From: Spirometra erinaceieuropaei
Taxonomy: Eukaryota > Platyhelminthes > Cestoda > Diphyllobothriidea > Diphyllobothriidae
DNA length: 64,000 nucleotides
NCBI GenBank assembly: GCA_902702965.1
Contig: CACRXP010000011.1
Span: 1,053,736-1,117,735, forward strand
Direction: 5' to 3'
Shown: piece by piece, positions 22,530 to 34,549 of the stretch
Layout of the letters: the number at the start of each line of letters is the position of its first letter
Position numbering within the stretch: the first letter of the stretch is position 1
Program-made: the position numbers and the translations under genes
Notes under the pieces: generated by a model
Told to the model about the DNA's origin: nothing
What the model saw: only the letters and a program-made list of their open reading frames with translations
The model's database searches: none

Positions 22530-24319
22530 GTAGATAAAAGAAATTTTCTTACGGCTACCTTTATCTGGTCAATGGTGTGTCAGAATTCGAAAGAATGAAA
22601 ATCCACGACTGGATTCCAAATTCTGTTTGAATTGAAACAGCTAAAGGCAAAAGGGACCTATTTGTCTGTTCTCCAGAAACATTTACACGGCAATATTATA
22701 TACAGCGACATTTGGGCCTTGTCTACCGCGATTCTGCTGGAAAAGGTACTCCTACCAGAGTTAGGCATTTAGTTTATTTTTTAAAACGAGGCTGTATTGC
22801 CGTCATTCTCGGTCAAAAAAACTTGCCTGACTGGTTGAGAGGGGAGGAGAAAACGAATCACATAGGTAAAGTTCTAATCCCCTTGTGGCCACTTTGTCTA
22901 TCGGCAGCCCATTGAGATTCAGTCTTACGTCACTTGCCAGTGGAACAAAGTGAGGGGAGACGTAATGAGTAGAGGGCAGTAAATTTATCACACGGTCGCA
23001 GAACCAGCCTCCCCCCTTCAACCTCCCTTAACAGTTGGCGAAAGGGTTTCTTTCCACACCGGATGGGGACTACCGGTGGTAAGCAGGACACCTGCTGTTA
23101 TCTGCCCACTGGTTATACTGACTGAAACACGAAAAACACTTGGAGGCATTCGCAGATTCAGCAAACACTTGGCATCTCCCTAAAACATTCTTCATCCCCG
23201 CTGTGAGTCTCTAGTTCAGAAAACTGCAGATATTCTCGTCTCCTAAGGGGCATGTTCATTTTCTATATGGTGGATGGAATGAAAGTGCTAAATTCACTTT
23301 CCATCGGGCATTGCCTCATTAGGAAATACAAGTCGCTCAATTATTTGCTCATGAATGTAACCTGAACAGTTTTTAGCCCATTAACCACCGTTTGAAATCT
23401 ATTGAAACGTGCATGTCTAAGATGTAGTACTTGTCTGTTATGTTCCCTTCTAATATGTATGCTAACTAGGCCGACCAAAGACTGAAAGGAGTCTATTAGA
23501 CGATCTTGAGCCTGAAATTATGTTAAATGATTGGTTTAAATACACTAGTCTCTCTGAACAGTCACACGTTTGGCAATATTTACGGTCCTCTCGGTGCGTC
23601 ATCACTTTTGTTAAAAAAGGTTGTCATTTGTTGACCGCTCATCGCTTTCAATACCTGTTCGTTTAACTCGAAGGACAAAATATTCAAGCGACATCTTTTA
23701 TCGCGGAACACCCGAACGCTGGATTCTGCTCCCAACCGACCACCGACCGCATTTGTGACTGGCGTTCAGCATTAGCATTTATTCGGGAGCACTCATAAAG
23801 GAAAGCATGCTGTGAGTTGATACAGTTTGCAGTAAAATTACCCCATATCTCACGTTCACTACGTAAAACACCTTTGGAGATGTACCAGCTGCAACCTCTC
23901 CAAACTCAGTTCAGTCTGTCAGTGACCAAATGTAGATTAGGCATATACCCAACAGGTCGTCATCAGTTCACGCCCCATGTTACTAGAAGACGTAGTCAGT
24001 TTGTTCTGATAGACCAATCAGGTCGGTGTGCGCCCATTCCAGTGGAAATTTGGTTAACTCTTCAAGTTAATTTGGCTGGGTAGATTTTTGCTTAGCTTAT
24101 CCAAGACAGGAGACGACATACTGCAATACGAATTGATAAACCTAGGATTCTCATGCAGTAAGGAGCAGTGTTTCACAAAGACGGAGCTTATTTCGTAATC
24201 CCCATGTAAAAGGATCAAAATTTAACCACGTAATTTTTTGAAAATGTCTTCAGCTGATGAAACAACAGTAATAATTTTTTGTCAACATGAAAAATAACAA
24301 CCTTATAAACTACAGCATA
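22530..24319. other. Unassigned DNA
   Basis: Short frames on both strands (22712-22915 +, 22803-23021 -, 23817-24083 +) are unrecognised. I see nothing else. Confidence 0.4.
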
Positions 24320-24428
24320 TACCAGAAAGCACACAGAGGACGCTGGAGGAACCACCGATGAGCCGAACCCCTCGCAGCTGGGTCATGCAGCGGTATGAAA
24401 TCGGTGAAACACGTGTCCTGGAGTATGG
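24320..24428 (+). ncRNA. Hammerhead-like repeat H, copy 1
   Basis: The repeat opens with TACCAGAAAGCACACAG and holds a C(C)GATGA core (24355-24361; CTGATGA in the family), then GCC, a loop containing ACCCCTCGCAGCTG, then GGT-GAAAC (24406-24410) and ACGTGTCCTGG. This order (CUGAUGA, stem II, GAAA, very short stem III, GUC) matches a minimal type I hammerhead. This copy has one core substitution. A competing pairing, ACCGAT with ATCGGT, is also possible. Confidence 0.4.
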
Positions 24429-24549
24429 AAAATCAGTCATATAGAGAAGGGCCTATTTGGAAAGTAAATCAAGCTTCAGCCACCCGCAAAGTGTCCCAAA
24501 GCTGCACCTCCAGCATTAGGCATTGCTTCTCCATAAAAGATGGCGGTCT

Positions 24550-24800
24550 CGTGGTACTGGCTGCCACTGATATGCTCAACCCCTCGCAGCTGCATTCTGC
24601 GACGGCAGAAAAGCGATAAAACACGGGATACTAATACGGTCGATCATGCAACAAGTGTTTACTAGTGGCCGCCTATCAACAGAATGTTATTATTACGTGG
24701 TCAGTCTGCAGAAGCTGGTGGATTTCAGCTCGAATCTGCGTATCAACTTTCGAACCGAGCATGTGGGGTTTTTTGCTGCCAGATAATTTACTTCAGATCC
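24550..24800 (+). repeat. Repeat H, degenerate second copy
   Basis: ACTGATATG, AACCCCTCGCAGCTGCATTC, GCGATAAAACACGGGAT and a downstream TTTCAGCTCGAATCTGCGTA block follow the order seen at 28842-29115. Core motifs are damaged. Confidence 0.5.
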
Positions 24801-27800
24801 ACCCATTAGTTTCTGAGGTTATTGGAAAAGCTTGATATTCACTGTGGTAGGGAAAACGGGCGGCAAAATGAAGACTGGGCACAAAAAGTGGACCAAAATG
24901 AGGCCGATATCCCCTTTTGTTCCCCGCCTGCCCCGTCTTCTGACCCATGCCCTTCCCAACCGCCACTTCAAATACAATGGGAAAGTTGTTTTTTCCTACA
25001 GAAATCAGGCAGAATTTATCTGCCGCAGTAAAGACTGACTTATGCGCCGGTTAAGTCCAAAGTCTCGGCTAAATTACTATCTGATAACACCGTTGGCATT
25101 TTAGAAGTGAAATCGTTGATGTTTACACTACTGTGGCTTCCGAAACTGCAATAGACGCCTTAGCCCTCAAAACTGTACAAAATTCTCGGAAAAGTAAACC
25201 ACAGCAGTTAATTTTTACCGAAAACCGCAAATTCAGAAAACTGACACATCATAATTCACACAGCCAAGGCGAAACGTAACAACAGATAAGGAGGGGAAGT
25301 GCATGAAAAAGAGAGAATGATGAAAAGCAACGGCAAACACAAAATTTCCTTCCAGAATGGAGGTCGGTGACAGTCGCTCTCCTTAGCAGATACAAGGCTT
25401 TCTTTACTCAGTTTCATCAACAAAAATGGCTTTCGTCTAGCGTTTTGCAAACAAAGAACAAATTCCTTGACCTTTTGCCAGTTATGCTCGAAAGCACTGT
25501 GGGGAATGCCCTTTTAAATCATCTTGACGGTCATATACTTCTAATGTCTAGCGTCTGATGGACAAAACTGTCGTCACGCCCTCTTGTGCATCATTGGGGT
25601 CCGTCTTGCTTATTTATAGTCAGAGTTCCATTACCACTAATTCGTCAAAGAATGAAGTCGACTGCAGATAAAAATTGTCTCGGAATCTGCATGAGAGGAG
25701 TCGCCGCAGGTTGCATGAACTCTGTGTAATTTGCGTACGCCTTGTAATCCTCGGCGCAGTAAGGCAAACTTCTATCAACCAACACAAGCCGCACCCTACA
25801 ATTCGATCAGAAACTCCTATCATTTAAACCCGCGTCTAAATGGTCATTAAGCTTGACAACTCATTTGTTGGGTCGCAGAATCATGTTAAGCCATCAATGG
25901 CTCTGATTATTTGTGGTCACTTACAATCAGTCTTCGTCGATCTGGCCTAATAACAGGGTAAGAGTATGAGTCTTTCGGTTTACCTTGGATCGTCAGTATT
26001 TTTAAGCAGACTGTACCCAATAATACCCGCTAGATCGGACGCTAATCGACCAACAAACTTTTCAAGAAGTGACCGCGCTCAAACCGTTTACTTTCCTTCA
26101 CTCACCTTCAAGCTTCTGGTGACTTAAACTGCTAAGAAATATGTTCACATTCCAGGCGCCTTGGCATCTGACATCTACTCAGACACAACTTGCATTTGGA
26201 ACTTGGTGCGTAATTTGAGCTGAATGTTAAAGTCTACGAAGTCACTTAAAATGCACGAATTTACCAAACTTAATCACTTTGTGCATGGCTCATTAACAGT
26301 TTTACTGGTTTGTGAAGTGTATACGGCATCTTCTGTAACCAGAGCAGTTCCCTCGAGAAACACCTCAAAGGACAAGCTCAGAGAAACTCTTTATGCGACG
26401 GTACATAAGAGGTTAAATTTTAAGCCCTGTCCGCCTTCTACCGGGTTGCTATCTATACAAGCTAATTAAAGAGGAAACGAGTCTTTCTCAACGCGCTCTT
26501 TCACGCGCCCTTTTGAGGTGTTGGTCAATGCCCCGTCTCGTGATCATGGGCCAAGACGAAAACCGCTCTACAAGTGACATGTCGCTTCGTCTAACCTTCA
26601 ATGCTTCACCCTTTCAACATGGAGTCCTTGAGACGTGACTCAGAATCAACGGAGCAGTATCGCATGGTTCAGGTTTCTAAGCTACCAGGAGGCCAATTAT
26701 GAAGGGGAGGAGTCGCTGCCTGACTGCGTGACTCAAACTGAGAACACCATTTTCAAAGTGACATGGTTGGCCTCCATTAGCTGAGATGTGCAAGCATTCG
26801 GCAATATAATGTCGCTTTAACGAAATTCCCTTCAAGATTTTCGAGGTGATAGTAATCTGCTTCTTCATATCTACACCGGAACAGTCGCAAAACTAAGGGG
26901 GAGGGCTAACAGCAGTCGTCATACAGGCGGCGGGAGGAAGGCCGGCGACAACGGCATTTCTATTTGGGGGTAGATGCGTAGAAATTTGAAGTTTGGGGGG
27001 AGGGAGGACAAAAGTAAAAAAAAAGTCGGACTCGGAAGAGAAGCTGTGAAGGCCTTGCCTCGGACAGATGGTTGAGGAGGCGTCAGCGTGACTCGGGTGT
27101 ATGGAGGGTACGCCGGGGTGTCGGAAATAAGTACCGGCCAGGGGGGGGAGGTGGAGAAAGGCGTAGGTGGGACATCACGCGGCCCAACATTGTTTGAGCC
27201 GGCGCCTCCCCCCCCCCCACCACCTTGGATTGTCAGAACGCCGCGGGGGTAAGTCTCCTGGCTCACAATGGAGAATTAATTTGACGTACGTTACGATTAT
27301 CAGTTATTCAGTCGCCCCACCCTGATGAGAAGTGTGACCAGCACCTGCTCAAAATAACGTTCATCCATTTTCGTACAATAGTTAGAACTACCAACACCCC
27401 ACGTGCCTAAAATATTTATTAAGACGATCTCCTACCCGCGGGTCGACTCGGACGCACAAATGTTTACGAACAACAGGGAAAAGTGTTGGAGCTCCATAAA
27501 CTCTGACATTGACAGGCCCAACTAACCGGAGTCTTTGAGACCGTAATTGTGCACTGCACAAGTAAAACAGTGAATATACAGCGCGTCCAAAAATACGCAC
27601 TTTTAATACTTATGACTTGCGTACGATCAGACAAGATCGTTCCAGATTACAGCATCTAACGTGACAGATGTTCAAATGGCGACCGCCAGCAGCTACGCGC
27701 TCTCACAAGCGTTCAACAGCACTGCACCACACACATATATTGTCCTCCACGGAGAATATGCACATAGTGGGTTTTCAGCATGCATTACATGACAGAAAAC

Positions 27801-28841
27801 TTGCCACCCTTAGGTGTGGGGCTGATGCTGGTTGTTCTGTCCATCCATCTGCCAGGGAATTAAGCATCGAGTAGCTTTTTCGAATTCACTGAAATAATCA
27901 GGCAGAGCTAAATCTTGCTGGACGTGGTACTCTCGCACCAAGAGCAGACGATTAATGAGGTCTTTTTTAGCAGATAACCCCTGTGACTCTTCTTGCCGAG
28001 AAGAAAGACTCATCAACCATTTGAACTAAAACGACTCGGTGTTTTTGTTAGCTATATCACGAATTACCTTTTGATTCTTCTTGTAACCGTGCGTAGTCAG
28101 CAGTTTTTAAATGTGGCCGACTGGGTTGCTGATCTTGTTTCATAAAGTCACCTACGTCTTCTGTTCACAAAGGGAATCGGAATTTAACCACGGAAAACTA
28201 CACCAGAAGTGGTCGATAAATTAGAGAGGAGCATATCTAGAGTGTCCCATAAATATTTTTAGATGTTCATGACATATAACCCACATTAAGGAGGGAACAC
28301 AAATTCATGGTCGCAATATTTAAAACCCGAATGTTTACTAACTTCGTCATCACTATTCCTTACAGCATTCACAAACACTGTAGCAGATTGCATTGTTTCC
28401 TGTGCTTTCTCATGGTATGTAGCTTTCGTTTGTCTATGTGGGGTCCTTAAAATGACTCAAAGTTTTTGAATGCTTTAGAGTGTCTCCTAGATAAAAAAAT
28501 AAACAGGTTTTAGATCCGATAACCATGGTAGATATGTCGCAATTCCTCCTAGGTCCAAACAAACGTTAGGGCAGCGACTGCTGAGTAACATCCTAATAAA
28601 ATGGTGCACTGTCCCGTGGAAAGTAGCATTCCCTCAGACCACAGTATTTTTGGGCGATAAGAGGTTATATGGCAGTATCTTGGATAAGTACTCCTTTGAC
28701 TGTTCCACCGGATAAAACATGACCTACCAGACTTCTAGGGGATAAAACAGACTGAAAAGGTCTGTTCCGAAAGATTTAATCCAAGTTGGCACGCTAATTT
28801 CCTCGGAAACTAAACAAGATAAGATACAACGGCAGTTCAGA
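24801..28841. other. Unassigned DNA
   Basis: About 4 kb without a supported gene or repeat. The minus-strand frame at 26919-27266 is glycine- and proline-rich low-complexity sequence. I see nothing else to annotate. Confidence 0.4.
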
Positions 28842-29115
28842 TACCAGAAAGCACACGGGGGAGGCTGGGAGACCCACTGATGAGGCGAACCCCTCACAGC
28901 TGCGTCAGGCAGCGGCACAAGATCAGTGAAACACGCGTGTTTGGGCATTTAGCTTGTACCTTTGTTGTCAGTACGGTAAATAATTACACAGTTCTATACT
29001 ACCGGCTGTCTGTTGTCGGTTTGTGAATATTGCACGGTTATTCTGCGGTAAATGATGATTTTCAGCTCAAATATTCATATCAAATTTCGGACCGTGCATG
29101 AAAGGGTCTGTTCCG
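28842..29115 (+). ncRNA. Hammerhead-like repeat H, copy 3 with downstream tail
   Basis: CCCA (28873-28876) precedes an intact CTGATGA (28877-28883); GAAAC is at 28928-28932, followed by ACGCGTGT and TTGGGC. CCCA can pair with the TGGG after the cleavage-site position, as in stem I. The tail TTAGCTTGTACC, CTACCGGCTG and TTTCAGCTCAAATATTC recurs at 37177-37310. The presumed GUC is altered here, so this copy is probably inactive. Confidence 0.45.
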
Positions 29116-29392
29116 AGGGATTTACTCCAAGTTTGCGCATTAATTTTCAAGGCACAGACCATGCTGTTACTCTTGGCAAATTATCGACTTGCCTCTCTAT
29201 GGGAAGATTTTAATTTCACAGAACAATTATGAACGATGTTAAAGTAAAGTCATGAGTATTGCGGTAAGTCCCTCGAAGCCAATGGCATTGAACCAAAATG
29301 GTTATGCTAACTTTGGGGTCGAGCTTGTAGGAGCAGTCTCATGGTATTCCCTCCAGGTTCGTATAATAATTACGATTACAGCGTCGAAAACC

Positions 29393-29540
29393 CGGAGTAC
29401 ATACCAGGGACCATACAGTAAATGTAAGGAGACGCGCCGATGAAGCGAATCCTTTGCAATGACCTCGTACCATAGTGAAAATCAGTTGAGCGTATGTCTT
29501 GTTTTGAACGAGTGCCGATGTAAGCAAGTACCTACTACGG
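29393..29540 (+). repeat. Repeat H, degenerate copy
   Basis: ATACCAGGGACCATACAG, a CGATGAAGCGAATCC block and GTGAAAATCAGTTGAGCG keep the family order but lack the GAAAC-ACGTGTC segment. Confidence 0.45.
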
Positions 29541-30299
29541 CCTGTTTCTGCAGCACTTCGAGTCTCAATGATCCACTGCGCATAATTACGTTGCTAGGAT
29601 TAACTAATACCGAACGGTTGTGATCCATCCTAACAACTGGGGCATTTGAATCATCCAGTGTCTGAACAGCCTGATTTGGGTAACGGCTCCGCGGTCAAAT
29701 AAAAGAAAGATTGAAGCACACAGAGATGTTACCCCTGAAGTTGATCCTGAGACTTACCAATTTGCCTACATAGGCAAACCGCGTGGAAGTTACCACTTCC
29801 CGACGCGTGAGCGCAACACTTACTTTACGTTAGAAGGGCGTTCACCGATCGGGCTACGGGACCTGCTTGTCCTCTTGAACCTCGGGGTTCAATGTATAGC
29901 CCTCACGGACTGTCGCACAGAGTCCAAGAATACAGGCTAAGGAGAGCTCCGACAAAGAAAATCATTATTTTCATAAGTTTGCTGTTAGGAATTCTGTTAA
30001 AATCAGAGCCCATGCAGGCGATAATGACCCCTGTACGCCATTCTGGGACGTAACTGCAAGGGTTCCAATTCCTCATTGGGTCCCTCAGAGATCTTCACAT
30101 GGTTTCTGCTGTATAACCTCCAACTAGTAATGATGAGCTAGTACCTAGCTAATCAGTAAGCAGACTTCGAGTCATGTGCCCGGGGCATTGCATTTAAAGG
30201 TCCATCTCGAAAGTACGATGAACATTTAATGAGAATTACGCGGTGTTTCTGCAAAAGTTTACTGTCTTTGACAACAACTTTGATAAGACACGAGCGCAG
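29541..30299. other. Unassigned DNA
   Basis: I see no supported feature. Confidence 0.4.
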
Positions 30300-30500
30300 G
30301 GGGCCCTCGTAAAACAGACGACCTTAGGAAGAGCACCTTTCCCCATGACCTAGTCCTAACCCTTACACTAAGAAATCAACCCCAGGCCTAAGTTTAATCT
30401 TTGGTTCCCTGGAATTTAGCGCAAGACCGCCTGTATTGGGGGGGGGGGGGGTCACCAATCCCCGCTGCATACCCATATTTTATCACAATGCCGGAAGTGA
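30300..30500 (-). repeat. Weak repeat with CCTAACCC-like units and a G14 run
   Basis: Blocks TAGTCCTAACCCTTACAC, AGGCCTAAGTTTAATC and TGGAATTTAGCGCAAGACCG resemble 54150-54320. A run of 14 G lies at 30438-30451. It may be a fourth family with telomere-like units, but I could not find terminal repeats. Confidence 0.35.
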
Positions 30501-30589
30501 CCCTAAGAAGACATGTCACAGGTACTTAACTCCAAGTCCATTCCTTTATAGTTTACGAAATTAGTAACTTATCAGTATGCATGATAATT

Positions 30590-30725
30590 CGAGGTCCAGA
30601 TTTATCGACACTTTCTTCATTCACCGGCGAATATAAGGAAGCGAAGATGAGTTCATGGGTCGAATTACATTTCCACTGACGTTTCGAGAGTTTCTCGTTT
30701 CCATCATCAGATGGCTATTCCTGAT
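30590..30725 (-). mobile_element. Penelope-like element 3' end, hammerhead-like motif
   Basis: On the minus strand this reads CTGATGATGGAAAC, GAGAAACTCTCGAAACGTCA, then blocks ending in TCTGGACCTCGAAT. The last blocks match the sequence that follows the GIY-YIG frame at 38740-38840, which ties this fragment to that Penelope-like element. CTGATGA followed by CGAAACGTC is typical of the hammerhead-like motifs reported at Penelope termini. Confidence 0.55.
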
Positions 30726-30969
30726 GGTCTTGATTCACTCAGCCCCGTCATCTGCCTAGTTTCATAACCGTGCCTGACACGAACGTTGACCAGCCTGTTC
30801 GCTGCGGTTTACCTCCGACCTCTCCGTCACGTACTGCTGGCGGACTCACGGGACCTCTGTCCCCTTTGCAGCTGCCCTAGTTGCAGCAAAATTGGCATAC
30901 ATGTTGAGCCTCCCCTAGTCATCGAGTGTCCCCCGAATCGATGCTGCTCGCGGGGTTTTCCTAATCCTT

Positions 30970-31540
30970 AGACAGTGCCTTCGGGCCCAAAGTGAATTCT
31001 CTATCGCCACGAAGGTCCACATGTACCGTGCATCCGTTCGGTCAGTCCATCTCTACAGTTGCGAATGTTGGGCTTTATGCGTGGTCTGGTGGTACTCGAC
31101 TACCGCTGCTCTAAGACCATCCTTCGAGTGAAGTACACCGACTTCGTCTAAAATGAGGTAGCTTGCACCCATTGGGACAATATCGCGAGCATATCTCAGT
31201 CCATTCAAACAAGACGACTGAGATGGTTTGGGCACATTCGCTGTCGTCAACCTCACGAGCTTAACTATACTGGCCTCAGTCCGGCGCCGCTGCTCCCCTG
31301 GGAGGTCAACCCATGACCTGGCTCGACATCGTTCGTTAAGACATGGAAGTGGTACTTGAACCTTCGGCATTCGGCCTCCGTTGCTGGAGAAGAGAATGAG
31401 TTGAACTGCGCAGATCCGATTCCGCATGTCGCTACGCATGGGAAGGTACAATACGTGACATGCTCGAGACCAGCTAGATCAGACATGATCATGGCAGCGT
31501 CAGGTGCAAGTAAGAAACAGTTAGTTTTCTATCGCTGACA
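30970..31540 (+). pseudogene. RTE-like LINE reverse transcriptase C-terminal relic
   Basis: The plus strand encodes the C-terminal region of an RTE-type ORF2: ATKVHMYRASVRSVHLYSCE (usual form IYRASVRSVLLYGCE), a frameshift near 31085, then LDYRCSKTILRVKYTDFV, IASISQSIQTRRLRWFGH (31206-31235 holds the typical RRLRWFGH) and CRQPHELNY. The region from 31090 to 31538 stays in one frame but has two stops, TAA near 31148 and TGA near 31315. The catalytic RT motifs are missing, so this is a 5'-truncated dead copy. A Penelope 3' end lies just upstream in the opposite direction. Confidence 0.8.
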
Positions 31541-32090
31541 CATCTTATTTCTGGCTACCATAACTTCTAATGAAAAAGTTATCCATCGAATCGGCTAATG
31601 GATAGTTCTTATGAGAATAAAGACGAAAATAGTTGAAAATTCTAAGCTTATATGCTGTGTACGTAAACGGAGTACTCCAAAATTGGATCTCACCTGTAGA
31701 GCCTAATGAAAAACGACGCTTAATTGTCAGTTAGCTCTGCCCAAGTAATTGCTAGTCTCTAGTGGGCAGACGTGGATAGTGAAACATTGCCGGTAAGGGC
31801 TGGAGATACCGAGATATTAATTTCTGCCTCATCAGACGTTGCCAGCCCGTCCTATTCAATCCAAAGTCTCGATGGCGTGTTATTCTAACCCTGGGTCTTT
31901 GGTCATCAACTGTTAGATAGTTCAGCGCCCTATGATTGGACCGCGGATCAGTTGCGGTCGGGAATAATGACTGTGTTGAAAGCACGTTCACAGATCAGGC
32001 TACAGGTCATATTCTTTTCCGATGCGTTTTGGAGTTTAATTTAGAGGCCCTAATAGCAGTCGCATGGCCACCACGAATAGACGTCGAAAG
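31541..32090. other. Unassigned DNA
   Basis: I see no supported feature. Confidence 0.4.
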
Positions 32091-32275
32091 GAGTACTGAT
32101 AAGGACAAGGGAGACTTAGGTGACCATTTTCAGCTTATTAATCGTTATCAGCCAGTCATACGCAGCCCCGTGTTTGAGCGACCTGGGATTCGAACTCGGA
32201 CATTCTGATCATTGGATGTTAAATTAAGCGCTCCGCTATAAAGCCGTAGACCCGTTGTCCTATCGGTTGCATTCA
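32091..32275 (-). mobile_element. SINE-A, diverged copy with tRNA-like head
   Basis: Antisense core blocks ACTGATAAGGACAAGGGAGA, GTTATCAGCCAGTCATACGC and AGCCCCGTGT are followed by a box B complement (GGGATTCGAACTCGGAC) and the eroded head ending in CCCGTTGTCCTATCGGTTGC. Confidence 0.7.
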
Positions 32276-32406
32276 GAAATACCAATTGCCCTAGCAGGAA
32301 CTTTAAACAATCAGATTGCATAGCAGCGCACGCTTATTCTGTTTTACTTGGTGGTTTCACTTCAAAGATTCGGCAAGCAGTGACATAACAATACACAGTG
32401 ATATTC

Positions 32407-32520
32407 GAAGAATACCGATAAAGACAAGAGTGGATAGCGTCGGGGCATGACTGGCTGACAGTAACAAGCCGGGAGTAGCTCTCGCACGGACTCCTTTGTC
32501 TTTTTCGACATCCTTTCTTC
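32407..32520. repeat. Degenerate inverted SINE-A pair
   Basis: A left antisense tail (ACCGATAAAGACAAGAG) faces a right sense tail (TGACTGGCTGACAGTAACAA, then TCCTTTGTCTTTTTCGACAT). It is the same arrangement as at 10872-11098, but much decayed. Confidence 0.45.
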
Positions 32521-33819
32521 ATCGTTACCCGCTACCGAACGACAATCCGTGAAGACTCTAGATGGGGATAATGTTTGCATTGATTATAACAACCACCACC
32601 AGGACTGTCCCAAGTGGACCGGAATAAAGCCTCAAATCAACCGACCACTTAGTATCGTGTACGTGTGCGTGCGTGCATGCATGCATACGCCTGTATATGG
32701 AGGAAGGATAATGCAATTCTTTCGGTCATTGAGCTCATCTCATTTTCAAGTGGAATGGAGACAGACAGAGAGGCAGGGAGAACGTAGCCTCGTTACCGTG
32801 AACAACCCTCCGCCTCCCTCCCTGCCCCCTTATCAGCTTCTTCTAAACTCCGACCAGTCTCCGTGGTCAAAACAGCCCAAACTGAAATCGCTGTCGGCAC
32901 TTATGAGGAGCGGTTATAACTGGAAGCTTAATCACACCGGTGTGTCCCAGGCCTCTTAAAGTGGCTGCCTCTTAACCGCGTTCCCTTTCGCCAACTCGGA
33001 CATTTCAATTTCAAGATGAAAAATAAGTCCCCTCACTTTTATGGGAGCTGGCAGACAAACCTTGTTTGGGCTAGTTTCAAGAATTGGTGACATTTGCAAG
33101 ACAAATGTCCATTTTGACAGCCAGACAAAGTGCTGAAAGATTTTATAAAACGTAGCCGTTCGTTTTGTAACTATCCCATGTCGAATTTAGACATTAAGCT
33201 TGTTCAACCCAGCCATCCTCGGCCCAACTCATATAAATTTACAAATAATGATGTCAACCTTGCGCATCTTCTTTTGAACATCACAGTTTGGTCCGTTTTG
33301 ATAGTCAAAAATGCTCAGCTCGATATTGTACAGACTAGCACCGAGAAGTTGTCCTACTTTTGTTATCGTTTGAAACCAACCTCCCCTGGAAATTTCGTAG
33401 TCTGCTCAATATGACAACGTTTTTGAGAATATAAGCACTCCGTAAACGTAGGTTTTTTGGTCTGTGCTGATTGTCGCATTCATATAGTTTCAGATATCAC
33501 CCGACAGTATCCGGTTCTTTGGATGCTTCCTAAAAATTCAGCTAGATCATGGATGTTTGTGTACATCTGGATGCAATTAAGGCAAAGGCCTGGATTTTCG
33601 GTTGCTGGTCCAGGTTTTTGAAACGTAAAATAAGTTCGCATTAAAAGCAGCCAGCGTGAGGTGCTCAGGTTCCTGCGCGTTGACCATGGGAAACATTTAT
33701 GCATAACAAACCCCTAATATATTGCATTGCAGTATAGAGAATAAAAACCTGTCAATGTCGTACCCGGATTTGGTTGAGACCATTTCTTCGAATAAGTACT
33801 GTCTAGTACACTGAGTACT
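32521..33819. other. Unassigned DNA
   Basis: A 136-codon frame at 32549-32959 (+) includes simple GTGC/GCAT sequence and has no recognised domain. A 94-codon frame at 33130-33414 (+) is also unrecognised. Confidence 0.4.
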
Positions 33820-34050
33820 ATGGTAGGGGGACGCTCATCGATCGTTCCTACGGAACTCACACGTTCCGTTGTGCCTTATGGACTCTCTCTCGAGCCCAAC
33901 CAGCAGCCGCACAGCGGCGCAGATATAGGCAGAATGGCATTACCGACAAAGACAGAGGAGACTGGAATGGCCATTTCTGGCTTATTAGCCGTCGTCAGCC
34001 AGCCATACCCAACCCCGAAGTGTGCAACACCCGAGGCCCGAACTCGCGAC
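33820..34050 (-). mobile_element. SINE-A copy, antisense, with blocks C, B, core and tRNA-like head
   Basis: Reading minus to 5': the tRNA-like box B region (complement of GGCCCGAACTCGCGACC), core, block B (GCAGCCGCACAGCGGCGCA) and block C (33820-33900). It joins directly to a sense copy of block C at 34053. Confidence 0.8.
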
Positions 34051-34132
34051 CTGTTGGGCTCGAGAGAGAGCCTATAAGGCACAACGGAACGAGTGAGTTC
34101 CGTAGGAACGATCGGTGAGCGCCCCCTACCAT
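33820..34132. repeat. Inverted repeat with 80-bp arms of SINE block C
   Basis: Arms 33820-33900 and 34053-34132 are inverted copies with roughly five differences. The antisense SINE core sits between them. Confidence 0.85.
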
Positions 34133-34340
34133 TTTATATTCCCGATCGAAAACCGACAAGGCAACGGGCTGGTGGCCCAGTGGTTAGAGGCGTGGACTTC
34201 TAAATAACAGGTCGCGAGTTCGAGCCTCGGGTGCTGCACACTTCGGGGTTGGGTATGGCTGGCTGACGACGGCTAATAAGCCAGAAATGGCCATTCCAGT
34301 CTCCCTTGTCTTTGCCGGTAATGCCATTCTGCCTACACTG
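34053..34340 (+). mobile_element. SINE-A copy, sense, block C followed by tRNA-like head and core
   Basis: Block C (34053-34132) is followed by TATATTCCCGATCG, then the clearest tRNA-like head in the window: box A GGTGGCCCAGTGGTTAGAGG (34171-34190) and box B GCGAGTTCGAGCCTC (34214-34228). The core then ends at ATGCCATTCTGCCTA. Here block C lies 5' of the head, whereas at 10937-11207 it lies 3' of the core. Confidence 0.8.
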
Positions 34341-34549
34341 AATACTACACTTAAAGGGTATTGGTGCAAAGATAACGAAAATATTCCAAAGTCGACATTT
34401 GAATAATTGCATCGGTGACTGCTCATCTTGCACCGAGTACCGAACTCTTCGGAACGGCTGTTGCATACATCTCGAAGGGATGGTGAAATTTCGGGATCTT
34501 CTTAGGACGGAGGCCCTATTTCGGTTTAGGTCTAAGATCCAAAATCCAC

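Noticed and set aside
26919..27266. 115-codon minus frame rich in glycine and proline
   Set aside because: It is driven by homopolymer G and C runs and G+C-rich low complexity; no motif or splice support.
32549..32959. 136-codon plus frame
   Set aside because: It includes a GTGC/GCAT simple-sequence stretch, has no domain and shows no splice or promoter support.
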